64,000 nucleotides of DNA from Clostridium_AF sediminicola (GTDB taxonomy: Bacteria > Bacillota > Clostridia > Clostridiales > Clostridiaceae), in assembly GCF_050402865.1 (NCBI RefSeq), contig NZ_BAABMF010000003.1:392928-456927 (forward strand). Direction: 5' to 3'. A model generated the notes under the pieces. The model did not search any database and was not told the origin of the DNA. It saw only the letters and a program-made list of their open reading frames with translations. Shown one piece after another: positions 9,656-18,600 of the stretch (positions are counted from its first letter, which is position 1; each line of letters begins with the position of its first letter). Both the position numbers and the translations under genes were made by a program.

Positions 9656-10051
9656 ATGAATAATAAAAATTGTTGTAAAACGGAAATAAACCATATTTTA
9701 TACTTAACTCCTCCAGCAATAGAAATTACTAATATAGAGCATAAATTTAAAACTAAACCAAAAATCATTTTCTCAACTGATAAAGATAAAGAGACCATAA
9801 TAAAAGGTATAATTGAGAAGAAAATAAAGTATAAAGATTTTAACAACAATGATAAAGAGATAGTTGATGATATCCCTTTCGAAGATAAAATTAGCTGTTG
9901 TTATACTGACACTAAAAAATATACTATTGATTCTATTGAAATATCTGAGCTCTGCCGAAAATTATCTGGAACTGATACTATAGGAGGAAGAACAGTTTTT
10001 GGAACTCTCCTTGAAAAAATTTCTGTTAAAATTGCATTTTCAAAATTATAA
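9656..10051 (+). CDS. Hypothetical protein, possibly a SPOCS (DUF3794)-like domain
   Basis: A 131-residue soluble protein with no signal peptide, preceded by GAGGTG at good spacing. Residues ~48-80 (TIIKGIIEKKIKYK, then VDDIPFEDKI) have the strand spacing of SPOCS domains found in spore coat proteins such as SipL. The match is by eye and weak. It is a single gene flanked by a divergent reductase and a shared convergent terminator. If SPOCS is right it would be a spore coat or morphogenesis protein; otherwise the function is unknown. Confidence 0.6.
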   Translation: MNNKNCCKTEINHILYLTPPAIEITNIEHKFKTKPKIIFSTDKDKETIIKGIIEKKIKYKDFNNNDKEIVDDIPFEDKISCCYTDTKKYTIDSIEISELCRKLSGTDTIGGRTVFGTLLEKISVKIAFSKL

Positions 10052-10070
10052 TTAGTAAATGAACATCCTT

Positions 10071-10117
10071 AAAAATAAAAAGATACATACCTAATGTGTA
10101 TGTATCTTTTTATTTTT
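10071..10117. terminator. Bidirectional terminator between convergent genes
   Basis: A 20-nt arm ending in AGATACATAC pairs with GTATGTATCT and a U-rich tail. A-run and T-run flank both sides, so it can serve the small plus-strand gene and yjjW. Confidence 0.85.
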
Positions 10118-10952
10118 ATACTAATACTATATTTTCACATCCATTATCATGAGCGATACATCTTAACTCGTTCATCATTTCATCTGAAGGGGTATAGCTA
10201 TTAATTAATTCTATTCTAACTCCCATTGATCTATATTTAATAATTTTATATCTTATATTAGAATCTAAAGAAACTATTAATTTGCTAATTTCTCCAACAT
10301 TAAAACTATTGTCTAGCACTTTTGGTACAATAACTGTCCTTACTTCATATAGTTTATTTATAGATGCTAGATACTTAATATTTTTAATAACTATCTCGTT
10401 ACTCATCCCCGTAAGCATTTTATGTTCTTTTAAATTAAATGATTTTAGGTCAACCATAAACATGTCCGTTACAGAAATCAATTCTTTCTCTTCCCATAAT
10501 GGTATCGATCCATTAGTATCTATATAGGTAGTTAGTCCTAATCCTTTTACTTCTTTAAATAATTCAATCAAAAAAGGAATTTGCAAAGTACATTCTCCAC
10601 CTGATACAGTTATCCCAGAAATAAAAGGTTTTATTTTTTTTATTTCTTGAATCACTTCATTTAATTCTAATATCTTGGCTTTTGGTGAACTATTAATATC
10701 ACAAGTTTTTAAACAATTGTCACAATTAATACAATTTTTCTCATTCCATTTAACTTTATTTTTTTCTATAGTTAGTGCATTTGAAGGACATGCTTCTACG
10801 CATGCCCCACAATTTATGCAATGATTTATTGTTTCAGGATTGTGGCAATATAAACAATTAAAATTGCAACCCTGCAAAAATATTGCTACTCGATTACCTG
10901 GTCCATCTACAGAACTAAAGGGTATAATACGATTTATATAGCCCTTAGTCAT
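10116..10952 (-). CDS. yjjW: Glycyl radical enzyme activating enzyme, YjjW family
   Basis: A radical SAM activase of 278 residues. CNFNCLYC (CxxxCxxC) binds the SAM-cleaving cluster, and an inserted ferredoxin segment has CINCGACVEACP and CINCDNCLKTC for two more 4Fe-4S clusters. TVSGGECTLQ is the SAM-binding GGE motif. It installs the glycyl radical on its partner, here the YjjI protein. Its ATG overlaps the yjjI stop by 8 nt, so translation is coupled. Confidence 0.92.
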   Translation of the reverse strand: MTKGYINRIIPFSSVDGPGNRVAIFLQGCNFNCLYCHNPETINHCINCGACVEACPSNALTIEKNKVKWNEKNCINCDNCLKTCDINSSPKAKILELNEVIQEIKKIKPFISGITVSGGECTLQIPFLIELFKEVKGLGLTTYIDTNGSIPLWEEKELISVTDMFMVDLKSFNLKEHKMLTGMSNEIVIKNIKYLASINKLYEVRTVIVPKVLDNSFNVGEISKLIVSLDSNIRYKIIKYRSMGVRIELINSYTPSDEMMNELRCIAHDNGCENIVLV

Positions 10953-12438
10953 TTTTTCTAACCTTTCTATTTAGAACATTGCAGTTGTTTGCAGCTCCCA
11001 TTCCTAAGACTGTTGTATCTCTAAGAACTGCTTCTCCTCTTTCTAATTTTTTCATTTCAGATTTTTTAACTAAATAACCAGTTATTCTAATAACATCACA
11101 ATCTGAAGAATAGAGTGAAAAATATCTCATTTTCTGACTAAAAGCACCTTTAATTATATCAAGAATAAATTCCGGATTTTTCTTTGATGTCTCATCAAAA
11201 GCAAAAATATCTCCTATTCCCGAAGGAAAAAATTTATGGAATTCTGCTGATTGAATTATATGATCATATAGTTCTGGCTCCTGACCAATTGGTATACGAC
11301 ATCCTGGGCTAACACCAAGGTCTGTATCAATTCCTACTTGAGCATGAAGTAAAAAATTTCCTTCAGAAACTTTACAATAAGGATTTACATGTTTTTTAAC
11401 CTCATTATATAACTTTTCAATTATTTCATATCCAAATTTATTAGCTTTATCACTATGCCCAAATTTATCATTAAGTTCAACTGCATTAGAAAGTTCATTA
11501 ACGCATTCCGCTAATCCAACCAATCCAAACATTGCAGTGAATTTATCTTTGCTTATAAAACCTTCTTTTACCAAGAAATGTGTTTTGAAGAAAGGAGTTT
11601 CTTCAACAATAAATTTTATTCTCTCATCCATATATTCATTCATAACTTTTACAGCATGTGGAAGCTTATTGTTCATAAAATCATCAATACTATCAGCACT
11701 TTTAGCTAAGTTTGCCAAATTTAATCTACTAAGAGTATAACTTCCTCCTCCAATATATAATCCATTATAACAGCTAACAATAGCATAATTTTCTCCTAAA
11801 TCATCAATAAAAATCTTATCATTTGCAAAAGATGGTTTAGCTGTAACTAAAGCAGTTTTTATACTTTCAATAGCTAATTCATCAGGAGTATTACTATTAT
11901 ATTTTAAAGTTATATTTGGTATAGAAGTTTCTAACTCGCGAGTAGCCTTTAAAATAAGCATTGCAGCTTTATTAGTGTCTGGTCCAATATTAGCATGGCA
12001 AAAAGAATCAGTAATCGTTCTATCAATATGCATTAAGAAAAGTTTTATAGCTTTATACGCTTCTTCTTCATCTTTTATAAATGGATCCAATAACTTATCT
12101 ATATTCCCTATATAGACAGGGAAATTAGTTATTGATGGTACATGCTTATAAAATATTAAAAGAGCATTAACAGCTTCCCAAATATCAGAAGGTGGTGTCA
12201 ATTTCAAAAAATCGCAACCTTCCTTTATCAGCTTTTCATAATCAGGAACAATATATCTAGGTCTATATGGAGCATTACCCTCAAATAAATCACATATTAT
12301 ACCTTCATCTTTTAGTTTAATAAAATCCTCACTGTAATCTAAAACACTCAATGAATTTTCTGCGGCCTTTGCTAAAGCATTAACTCGTTGCTCAAAAGTC
12401 AACGTTTCAGCTTTAATGATTTGTAAAATTTCATTCAT
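10945..12438 (-). CDS. yjjI: YjjI-family glycyl radical enzyme
   Basis: A 497-residue protein of the YjjI (DUF3029) family of glycyl radical enzymes. The radical site is Gly454 in VIRITGYLVKK near the C-terminus. The candidate active-site cysteine lies in the middle of the chain; I cannot pick it with confidence. It is much shorter than PFL-type enzymes (~750 residues), as expected for YjjI. The reaction is not firmly known to me. GAGG precedes the ATG. Expressed with its activase yjjW; no microcompartment genes are nearby. The glycyl radical implies strictly anaerobic function. Confidence 0.92.
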   Translation of the reverse strand: MNEILQIIKAETLTFEQRVNALAKAAENSLSVLDYSEDFIKLKDEGIICDLFEGNAPYRPRYIVPDYEKLIKEGCDFLKLTPPSDIWEAVNALLIFYKHVPSITNFPVYIGNIDKLLDPFIKDEEEAYKAIKLFLMHIDRTITDSFCHANIGPDTNKAAMLILKATRELETSIPNITLKYNSNTPDELAIESIKTALVTAKPSFANDKIFIDDLGENYAIVSCYNGLYIGGGSYTLSRLNLANLAKSADSIDDFMNNKLPHAVKVMNEYMDERIKFIVEETPFFKTHFLVKEGFISKDKFTAMFGLVGLAECVNELSNAVELNDKFGHSDKANKFGYEIIEKLYNEVKKHVNPYCKVSEGNFLLHAQVGIDTDLGVSPGCRIPIGQEPELYDHIIQSAEFHKFFPSGIGDIFAFDETSKKNPEFILDIIKGAFSQKMRYFSLYSSDCDVIRITGYLVKKSEMKKLERGEAVLRDTTVLGMGAANNCNVLNRKVRKND

Positions 12439-12494
12439 TTAAACAACCTCACTCTCAAAATTGGTTTTTAACCATGAGCTTGTTGGTTATTTAA

Positions 12495-12551
12495 CATACA
12501 ATTGATTATTTGTACTATTACAAATAAAGCTCAATAATTATAAATTGTATG
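12495..12551. promoter_or_regulatory. Nested inverted repeats upstream of yjjI
   Basis: An outer repeat CATACAATT/AATTGTATG (12495-12503, 12543-12551) encloses a perfect 7-4-7 palindrome ATTTGTA-ctat-TACAAAT (12508-12525). This is typical of an operator. The intergenic stretch 12439-12695 holds nothing else I recognise. The regulator is unknown; the AraC gene next door is a candidate. Confidence 0.4.
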
Positions 12552-12695
12552 CTGTTAATTACAATATATCAATTTTTAATATCTTTTGCAACAGTTAACC
12601 CTTTGGTTTTATATTCCTCCATTTAATTCATAATGTGTATAAGAGACGTCGTAACTATTAAAATTAAAAGTACGAATAATATTCATTAAAAATTG

Positions 12696-12743
12696 AATAA
12701 TAAAATGGTTAGCAAAGCTGAAGAAGCTAACCATTTTATTATT
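12696..12743. terminator. Terminator downstream of the AraC-type regulator
   Basis: An 18-bp perfect stem (AATAATAAAATGGTTAGC and its complement) overlaps the stop codon of the AraC gene. The minus-strand U-tract is interrupted (ATTTTATTATT). Confidence 0.65.
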
Positions 12744-13608
12744 TGCAATGAGTTTCTTTAAATTTTGTTGGTGAAACATTATAATACTTTTTAAATAAAC
12801 GACTAAAATAGTTTATACTATCAAATCCACATCTTAATGCTACTTCAGTTATATTCAGATCGCCTTTATTAAAATATTCAACAGCCTTTTCCAATCTTAT
12901 TCCATTAATATAATCTGTAGTTGTCTTCCCTGTCATTTGCTTAAAAAGTCTGCAAAAATGATAGGTACTAATATGTAGAATATTTGAAAGATCCTCAGTG
13001 TATATTTTTTTAGAGTAATTCCTGTCTATATATTTAAATATCAAATCAAAACGTTTCAAATTATTTGCTTTTGAAATAAGTTCTTTTCTTGTAAAATATT
13101 TTCCAATGTATTTTCTTAACATAAGGACAATTAATTGGTAAATTAAAGACTTTACAGCAAGTTCGTATCCGATTTTCCTCGAAAAATATTCTTGTATTGT
13201 TGTGGTGACACAGTCCAATATCTGTTTATCATTTTCAATTAAATTTTGAAAAGATATTTGATTTCGTGACAGTGGTGAAAGGAATTTTGTCTGGCATAAA
13301 TCAACTTGATTACTGAACAAGAATGAAGAATCGATACGAATTGTATAAAACTTCAGATCGTCACTTAAACTTTCAAGTGAATGTAGTTCATTATTGTTAA
13401 TGACTATTATACTGTCAATTGTAACATAGTAACGTTTTTTATTACATTCAACTAAAGCCTTGCCTTCAGTAAAAAAATATAGCTGCATATTTTCATGCCA
13501 ATGTGTATTAAATTTTCTTCCTTTCTTGAAATTTTCTGACAGAAATATATCTATACCCAAATTTGAATTTGGCATTTTTTTATAATAATAAGTTTGCAAA
13601 TTTTTCAT
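12739..13608 (-). CDS. AraC-family transcriptional regulator with N-terminal cupin
   Basis: A 289-residue protein. Residues ~25-130 form a cupin sensor (HWHENMQLYFFTEGKALVE). The last ~100 residues hold two HTH motifs: ISTYHFCRLFKQMTGKTTTDYI and VALRCGFDSINYFSRLFKKYYNVSP, ending in the usual AraC signature. The cupin suggests a sugar or small-metabolite ligand. It is divergent from the esterase gene across a 144-bp spacer, so the esterase is the likeliest target. Confidence 0.9.
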   Translation of the reverse strand: MKNLQTYYYKKMPNSNLGIDIFLSENFKKGRKFNTHWHENMQLYFFTEGKALVECNKKRYYVTIDSIIVINNNELHSLESLSDDLKFYTIRIDSSFLFSNQVDLCQTKFLSPLSRNQISFQNLIENDKQILDCVTTTIQEYFSRKIGYELAVKSLIYQLIVLMLRKYIGKYFTRKELISKANNLKRFDLIFKYIDRNYSKKIYTEDLSNILHISTYHFCRLFKQMTGKTTTDYINGIRLEKAVEYFNKGDLNITEVALRCGFDSINYFSRLFKKYYNVSPTKFKETHCK

Positions 13609-13656
13609 ATCTATATCCTTATATCAAAATTGTGCTAAATTTCAGCAATACAATTC

Positions 13657-13685
13657 TTGAATAATATTGCAAATATAATTATTAT
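13657..13685 (+). promoter_or_regulatory. Candidate sigma-A promoter of the esterase gene
   Basis: TTGAAT, 17-bp spacer and TATTAT lie in the AraC-esterase spacer, about 65 bp before the esterase ATG. Confidence 0.45.
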
Positions 13686-13752
13686 AATACAAGTACTTTC
13701 TATTGTAAACATAACAATTTAAGTTCAAAATTTCAAATGAGGTGGTACAAAA

Positions 13753-14544
13753 ATGAATAAATCAAAAGTAGAAAAAGTGAATTTTTATAGCAATGTACTT
13801 GGTAAAAAGATGTCAATGTTGGTGTATTTACCTGAATGTTATAATAATTTAACTTCTCTACCTGTATTATATTTTCTACATGGAAGAAGTGGGAAAGAAA
13901 ATATAATGTTTGAATTGGATATAAACACTAAAGCTGATCAAATGATAAAAAGTGGAGAAATTAAACCTATGATAATTGTATGTCCAAGAATTGAAAACAG
14001 CCGTGGCTTGAATTCATCTTTAATATGTAAAGAGGTACTTGATCCTGGAGATAATAATAGAATTATAAATTTAGGAATGTATGAAGATTACTTTATGAAA
14101 GAGTTAGTACCTTTAACAGATAAAACTTTTAATACTATAAAAGATAGAAAAGGAAGATATATAGGAGGTTTATCTGCTGGTGGTTATATAGCTCTTCACA
14201 ATACATTTCGACATCAGCATATGTTTTCAAAAGTAGGAGGGCATATGCCTGCTTTAGAACTGGAACTTGAAGATGAAGACAAGTCATATTATAAAGACAT
14301 GTATTCATGGGAAAAATATGATCCAATATATATTGCAAGAAACAATAATATTTCTTCTGATATTGATGTTTATCTTGATGCTGGAAATAAGGATGAAGGG
14401 AGATTTTATGAAGGCTGTTCAATTTTACATAAAATATTGAAAGAAAAAGGAATAAATTCTCAAAATTTTGTATTCACTGGTAATCATAGTGCTGAATATA
14501 TACAATCAAATATTGAAAAATATTTGAAATTTTATGGATGTTAA
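13753..14544 (+). CDS. Alpha/beta hydrolase, esterase D-like
   Basis: A 263-residue cytoplasmic serine hydrolase of the putative-esterase family. The nucleophile elbow is GGLSAGG with S141; VLYFLHGRSG supplies the oxyanion region; the catalytic acid is probably in YLDAGNKDEG (~210) and the histidine is H245 in GNHSAEY. No signal peptide. GAGGTGGT precedes the ATG. Family members cleave acyl or feruloyl esters or S-formylglutathione; the substrate is undetermined. Likely controlled by the divergent AraC regulator. Confidence 0.85.
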   Translation: MNKSKVEKVNFYSNVLGKKMSMLVYLPECYNNLTSLPVLYFLHGRSGKENIMFELDINTKADQMIKSGEIKPMIIVCPRIENSRGLNSSLICKEVLDPGDNNRIINLGMYEDYFMKELVPLTDKTFNTIKDRKGRYIGGLSAGGYIALHNTFRHQHMFSKVGGHMPALELELEDEDKSYYKDMYSWEKYDPIYIARNNNISSDIDVYLDAGNKDEGRFYEGCSILHKILKEKGINSQNFVFTGNHSAEYIQSNIEKYLKFYGC

Positions 14545-14695
14545 TATATTGTGGAAAGGTCTTGTTTAATTTATACAGGTATAAAAAAATAATAAACCAC
14601 TTTCTATAGATTAATATATACGGCGACTTTCGCATCATTAAATACTGCAGAACTGTTTGTTTTTTTCGACTCAATTTCTGAATACAAATCTATTT

Positions 14696-14723
14696 AAAAG
14701 GCGAATCTTGATTCGCCTTTTAT
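14696..14723. terminator. Bidirectional terminator between esterase and thiI
   Basis: AAAAGGCGAATC-tt-GATTCGCCTTTT is a 12-bp stem with T-rich flanks, between convergent genes. The rest of 14545-14777 shows nothing recognisable. Confidence 0.85.
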
Positions 14724-14777
14724 TTCAAATCCCCATAAAACATCAATCCCACTACACAATAAACATACCAAGCTCTT

Positions 14778-15926
14778 TTAAAGTTCCTTATAAATCTCAA
14801 CATTCTCAACAGCTTCATCAACTAACTTATCAATTTCTAGTATAGCTTCTGATTTTCTAATGTTTTCTACTCTTGGTTTTGTTTTTGGATGCTTTGGTAA
14901 AAATATTGTACAGCAATCTTCATAAGGAAGTATAGATGTTTCATATGTATCTATTTCCCTGGAAATATCCATGATATCTATTTTATCCATAGCAATTAAA
15001 GGCCTAAATACTGGCCTATCCGCCACATCATTACTAACCATTAGTCCTTCCATTGTTTGACTTGCTACTTGACCAATACTCTCGCCTGTAGTAATAGAAT
15101 TGACATTATATTTCTCTGCCAATTCACAGGCCACTCTCATCATAAATCTTCTCATTATTATAGTAAGCTCATCTTCTCTACATTTATCTCTAATATCTAG
15201 TTGTATTTCAGTGAAAGGTATTACATATAGAGTTATTGTTCCTGTATAACTCTTGAGAATTCTAGCAAGTTCTTTAACTTTTTCTTTAGCTCTTTCACTT
15301 GTATATGGATGACTATGAAAGTATACACATTTTAACTCTACACCTCTTCTAGCCATTAAATATCCTGCAACTGGCGAATCAATTCCTCCTGAAAGCATAA
15401 GCATTGTACTTCCATTCATGCCATAAGGTAATCCTCCAATGGCTTTTATCCTTTCAGAATAAACATAAGCACTATTCCTTATTTCAATATTTACCCTGCA
15501 TTGAGGATTATGAACATCAACTTTAATTTCATCCACATTTTCTAATACGTAGGCACCAATATCTCTACTTAACTCCATAGAATTCAATGGAAATGATTTA
15601 TCTGCTCTTTTACCTTCAATTTTAAAAGTATTACACTTTCCTTCTTTCACTAATTTAACAGCAAGATTACCTATCAATTCCATATCCACATCTACCTGAT
15701 ATACTATACAAACCTCAGATACCCCAAATACTTTACTAACTCTATGAACTAACTCTTCAACATTCTCAGAATGTATAAACCACCTACCTCTATCTACAAT
15801 AAATCCATATTCAATGCCTTTTAGTACAGCTTTAATGTTATTCTTTAATTTTTTTTCAAATTTATTTCTATTTAAACCTTTAAGAAAGATTTCTGATGCC
15901 ATCTTTACTAATAACAATTTTCTCAT
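14778..15926 (-). CDS. thiI: tRNA 4-thiouridine synthase ThiI
   Basis: A 382-residue protein with an N-terminal ferredoxin-like/THUMP region (~60-165) and a PP-loop ATPase with SGGIDSPVAGYLMARRG near 185. It adenylates U8 of tRNA for thiolation. It ends near residue 380 and lacks the C-terminal rhodanese domain of E. coli ThiI, the usual Firmicute form, in which a dedicated cysteine desulfurase supplies sulfur. That partner is the immediately upstream gene (2-nt gap), which supports the assignment. Role in thiamine synthesis is less likely for the short form. Confidence 0.93.
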   Translation of the reverse strand: MRKLLLVKMASEIFLKGLNRNKFEKKLKNNIKAVLKGIEYGFIVDRGRWFIHSENVEELVHRVSKVFGVSEVCIVYQVDVDMELIGNLAVKLVKEGKCNTFKIEGKRADKSFPLNSMELSRDIGAYVLENVDEIKVDVHNPQCRVNIEIRNSAYVYSERIKAIGGLPYGMNGSTMLMLSGGIDSPVAGYLMARRGVELKCVYFHSHPYTSERAKEKVKELARILKSYTGTITLYVIPFTEIQLDIRDKCREDELTIIMRRFMMRVACELAEKYNVNSITTGESIGQVASQTMEGLMVSNDVADRPVFRPLIAMDKIDIMDISREIDTYETSILPYEDCCTIFLPKHPKTKPRVENIRKSEAILEIDKLVDEAVENVEIYKEL

Positions 15927-15928
15927 CT

Positions 15929-17062
15929 TTACACTCTCCTTAAAAATTTCAAGCTATTATTTAAAATATCATATAAATAATCAACTTCTTCAATGGTATT
16001 TTTACTATTAAAACTAAACCTTATAGTACCTTCAATTTCTTTTCTTCCTATACCTATTCCTTTTAGCACGTGACTACCTTTAGTATTTTTTGAAGAACAA
16101 GCTGAGCCTGTTGATACAAAAATATTTTTTTCTTCCAATAAATGCAATAACACTTCCCCTCTTATTCCTTTAAACGATACACTTAATATATAGGGAGAAA
16201 AATTATCTGTTAATTTACTATTGATTTTTATGTCTTCTATACTAGACAGTTTTTCAATAAAATATGATTTAAGATTAAGTACTTTTTGATAATTGCTTTC
16301 TAAATCCTTATATATCATTTCTGTAGCCTTTGCAAATCCAGCAATTCCAGGAAGATTTTCCGTACCCGCCCTAAAGTTTCTTTCTTGTCCTCCTCCTAAT
16401 ATAATAGACTTTGGTATGAGCCCTTTTTTTATATATGCAATTCCTACACCTCTTGGTCCATGAATTTTGTGTCCACTTGCAGAAAGCAAATCTATTTTAG
16501 ATTTTTTAACATCTATTGTATATTTACCAAAGCTCTGAACCGCATCAACATGAAATTTTGCTCTTCTACTTTTTTTCTTTAAAATGTTCCCAATAGTCTC
16601 AATATCTTGAACAGAACCTATTTCATTATTTACGTGCATTATGCTCAGCAATGTTGTTTTATCTGTGATACTTTCTTCTAAGGTTTTTAAATCTATTTGT
16701 CCATTCCTATCCACCTTAATATATGTAACACTACAATTATTTTTTTCTAATTCTTTAAAAGTATTCAATACACTAGGATGTTCAATATCATTTGTAATTA
16801 TATGTCCATTATTTCCAACAAATCCTTTTATTAAAAGATTATTTGACTCAGTTCCACCAGATGTGAAAATAATTTCATCTTTACTACAATTTAGAACTTT
16901 TGAAACTTCTATTCTACTTTGTTCCATTTTTTGTTCAGCAATAATTCCAAGCTTATGAGCGGAAGATGGATTACCATAATAATTCCTCATAACATCGGCT
17001 ACCTCGTTGATTACTTCATCATATGGTTTCGTTGTTGCTGCATTATCAAAGTAAACTTCCAT
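15929..17062 (-). CDS. Cysteine desulfurase (NifS/IscS family) paired with thiI
   Basis: A PLP enzyme of 377 residues that releases sulfur from cysteine as a persulfide. It shows TSGGTESNN, HVDAVQSFGK, the PLP lysine in SASGHKIHGPRG, and the persulfide cysteine in STGSACSSK near 325. It is two nucleotides upstream of thiI, so its main task is probably sulfur supply for s4U (NifZ-like in Bacillus). No iscU is adjacent, so a role in Fe-S assembly is not supported by context. Confidence 0.93.
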   Translation of the reverse strand: MEVYFDNAATTKPYDEVINEVADVMRNYYGNPSSAHKLGIIAEQKMEQSRIEVSKVLNCSKDEIIFTSGGTESNNLLIKGFVGNNGHIITNDIEHPSVLNTFKELEKNNCSVTYIKVDRNGQIDLKTLEESITDKTTLLSIMHVNNEIGSVQDIETIGNILKKKSRRAKFHVDAVQSFGKYTIDVKKSKIDLLSASGHKIHGPRGVGIAYIKKGLIPKSIILGGGQERNFRAGTENLPGIAGFAKATEMIYKDLESNYQKVLNLKSYFIEKLSSIEDIKINSKLTDNFSPYILSVSFKGIRGEVLLHLLEEKNIFVSTGSACSSKNTKGSHVLKGIGIGRKEIEGTIRFSFNSKNTIEEVDYLYDILNNSLKFLRRV

Positions 17063-17240
17063 AAAAGCACACCCTTTCTACTACTATTTATTGTTTCCAT
17101 TATTCTGTACATTAAAACACTATTTATATTAATTACCCTTGAAATATGCTTATAAATATTTTATTATGCAATATTTACTTTTACTATACATTTACTAGGT
17201 TTTAATTCAGAGCGGTTAGTAGTTTTGATTATATAATAAA

Positions 17241-17288
17241 ATGGAATAAAATAAACGGCACATTAATGCGCCGTTTATTTTATTCCAT
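17241..17288 (-). terminator. Terminator after asnA
   Basis: A near-perfect palindrome: ATGGAATAAAATAAACGGC pairs with its complement across an 8-10 nt loop (48 nt in all). The minus-strand tail ATTTTATTAT is U-rich. It lies just after the asnA stop. Confidence 0.8.
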
Positions 17289-17295
17289 ATTGAAA

Positions 17296-18306
17296 TTATA
17301 ATAATAATATATTTTTTTCTTTACATTCCGCAATTACTTTATCTGACCATACAGAAGCTTGAACTTCTCCAACATGAGCCTTTCTTAAAAAGAACATACA
17401 TATTCTTGATTGGCCAATACCTCCACCAATAGTATAAGGTAATTCACCATTTAATAACATTCTATGAAAATCTAAACTTTCTCTATCACTACAACCGCTT
17501 ATTTCAAGTTGATTTCTTAAAGCCTTTTCATCAACTCTTATTCCCATAGATGATAATTCAAGTGCACAGTTTAATATCGGATACCAGAATAATATATCCC
17601 CATTTAAATTCCAATCATCATAATCTGGTGATCTACCATCATGTTTAGAACCAGAGTTTAGTGTTCCTCCGATTTGCATAACAAAAACTGCACCTTTTTC
17701 CTTAGTAATTTCATTTTCTCTTTCTTTTGGACTTAATTCAGGATATTTATCTTCAAGTTCTTGTGATGTTACAAAAGTAATATTTTCAGGTAAAAACTTT
17801 TCAATTTCAGGATATAAACTATTAACATAGTTTTCTGTTTCTTTAAATACACTATAAATTTTATTTACAGTATTCTTCAAAAATTCTAAATCTCTATCTT
17901 TTTTGTTAATCACTTTTTCCCAATCCCATTGGTCAACATAAATAGAATGTAAATTGTCTAATTCTTCATCTCTTCTTATAGCATTCATATCAGTATATAA
18001 ACCTTCTCCAACATTGAATCCATATCTATATAAAGCCATTCTTTTCCACTTAGCTAGTGATTGTACAATTTCTAAATCTGAATCTTTAACATCAAGGGCA
18101 TCGAAACTTACTGGTCTTTCAATTCCGTTTAAATTATCATTTATCCCAGTATTCCTTCTAACAAATAATGGTGCCGAAATTCTCATTAAGTTTAATGCTT
18201 CAGATAAACTTTTTTCAAAATAATCTTTAGTTTTTTTTATACCTATTTCAGTTTCTCTTAAATTTAAAACAGGATTGTAATCCCCTAATTGTATTTTATT
18301 TTCCAT
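17296..18306 (-). CDS. asnA: Aspartate--ammonia ligase (asparagine synthetase A)
   Basis: A 336-residue cytoplasmic AsnA, forming asparagine from aspartate, ammonia and ATP. Class-II aminoacyl-tRNA-synthetase-like features are visible: DALDVKDSDLEIVQSLAKWK, YVDQWDWEK, GGTLNSGSKHDGRSPDYDDW and GGGIGQSR near the C-terminus. Length is normal for the family. Monocistronic with its own terminator. No T-box motif is seen in the 290-bp upstream region. Confidence 0.95.
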   Translation of the reverse strand: MENKIQLGDYNPVLNLRETEIGIKKTKDYFEKSLSEALNLMRISAPLFVRRNTGINDNLNGIERPVSFDALDVKDSDLEIVQSLAKWKRMALYRYGFNVGEGLYTDMNAIRRDEELDNLHSIYVDQWDWEKVINKKDRDLEFLKNTVNKIYSVFKETENYVNSLYPEIEKFLPENITFVTSQELEDKYPELSPKERENEITKEKGAVFVMQIGGTLNSGSKHDGRSPDYDDWNLNGDILFWYPILNCALELSSMGIRVDEKALRNQLEISGCSDRESLDFHRMLLNGELPYTIGGGIGQSRICMFFLRKAHVGEVQASVWSDKVIAECKEKNILLL

Positions 18307-18480
18307 GCTTTCTTTACTAAGGATATAGTTAAAATTACTAACCTTAATAAAGATTCACCCCCTTTAGTTCTAATTTAGCAATAATATTCTTATTTCTTAA
18401 TCAATTATAACATATATGTCAACATTTTTTGATAATTTTATAACTTAATTTTTATTTTTTTTATTATTTTATAATTGTAT

Positions 18481-18525
18481 GGTTAAACCACAAAAGTAAG
18501 TTGAACTAAAATCGACTACAGTATC
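18481..18525. repeat. Truncated copy (left half) of the palindromic repeat
   Basis: About 45 bp here, starting GGTTAAACCACAAAAGTAAG, match the left arm of the complete element at 32876-32995 almost base for base, including TTGAACTAAAATCGAC. The right arm is missing. It lies between the asnA gene and the terminator of the thi operon. Confidence 0.75.
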
Positions 18526-18553
18526 ATTTTTTTATTTTAATGCTACTAAACGT

Positions 18554-18594
18554 AAAAAAAATACCGATAAAGTTAAAATTAACTTCATCGGTAT
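18554..18594 (-). terminator. Terminator of the thiamine-precursor transport operon
   Basis: ATACCGATGAAGTT-type stem (one mismatch) with a minus-strand run of seven T residues directly after it. Strong intrinsic terminator. Confidence 0.88.
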
Positions 18595-18600
18595 GTAAAT

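Noticed and set aside
14545..14695. Small genes between esterase and thiI
   Set aside because: The short frames on both strands lack ribosome sites and overlap the terminator.
18307..18480. T-box leader for asnA
   Set aside because: The T-box core (AGGGTGGNACCGCG-like) is absent and no specifier stem is visible.
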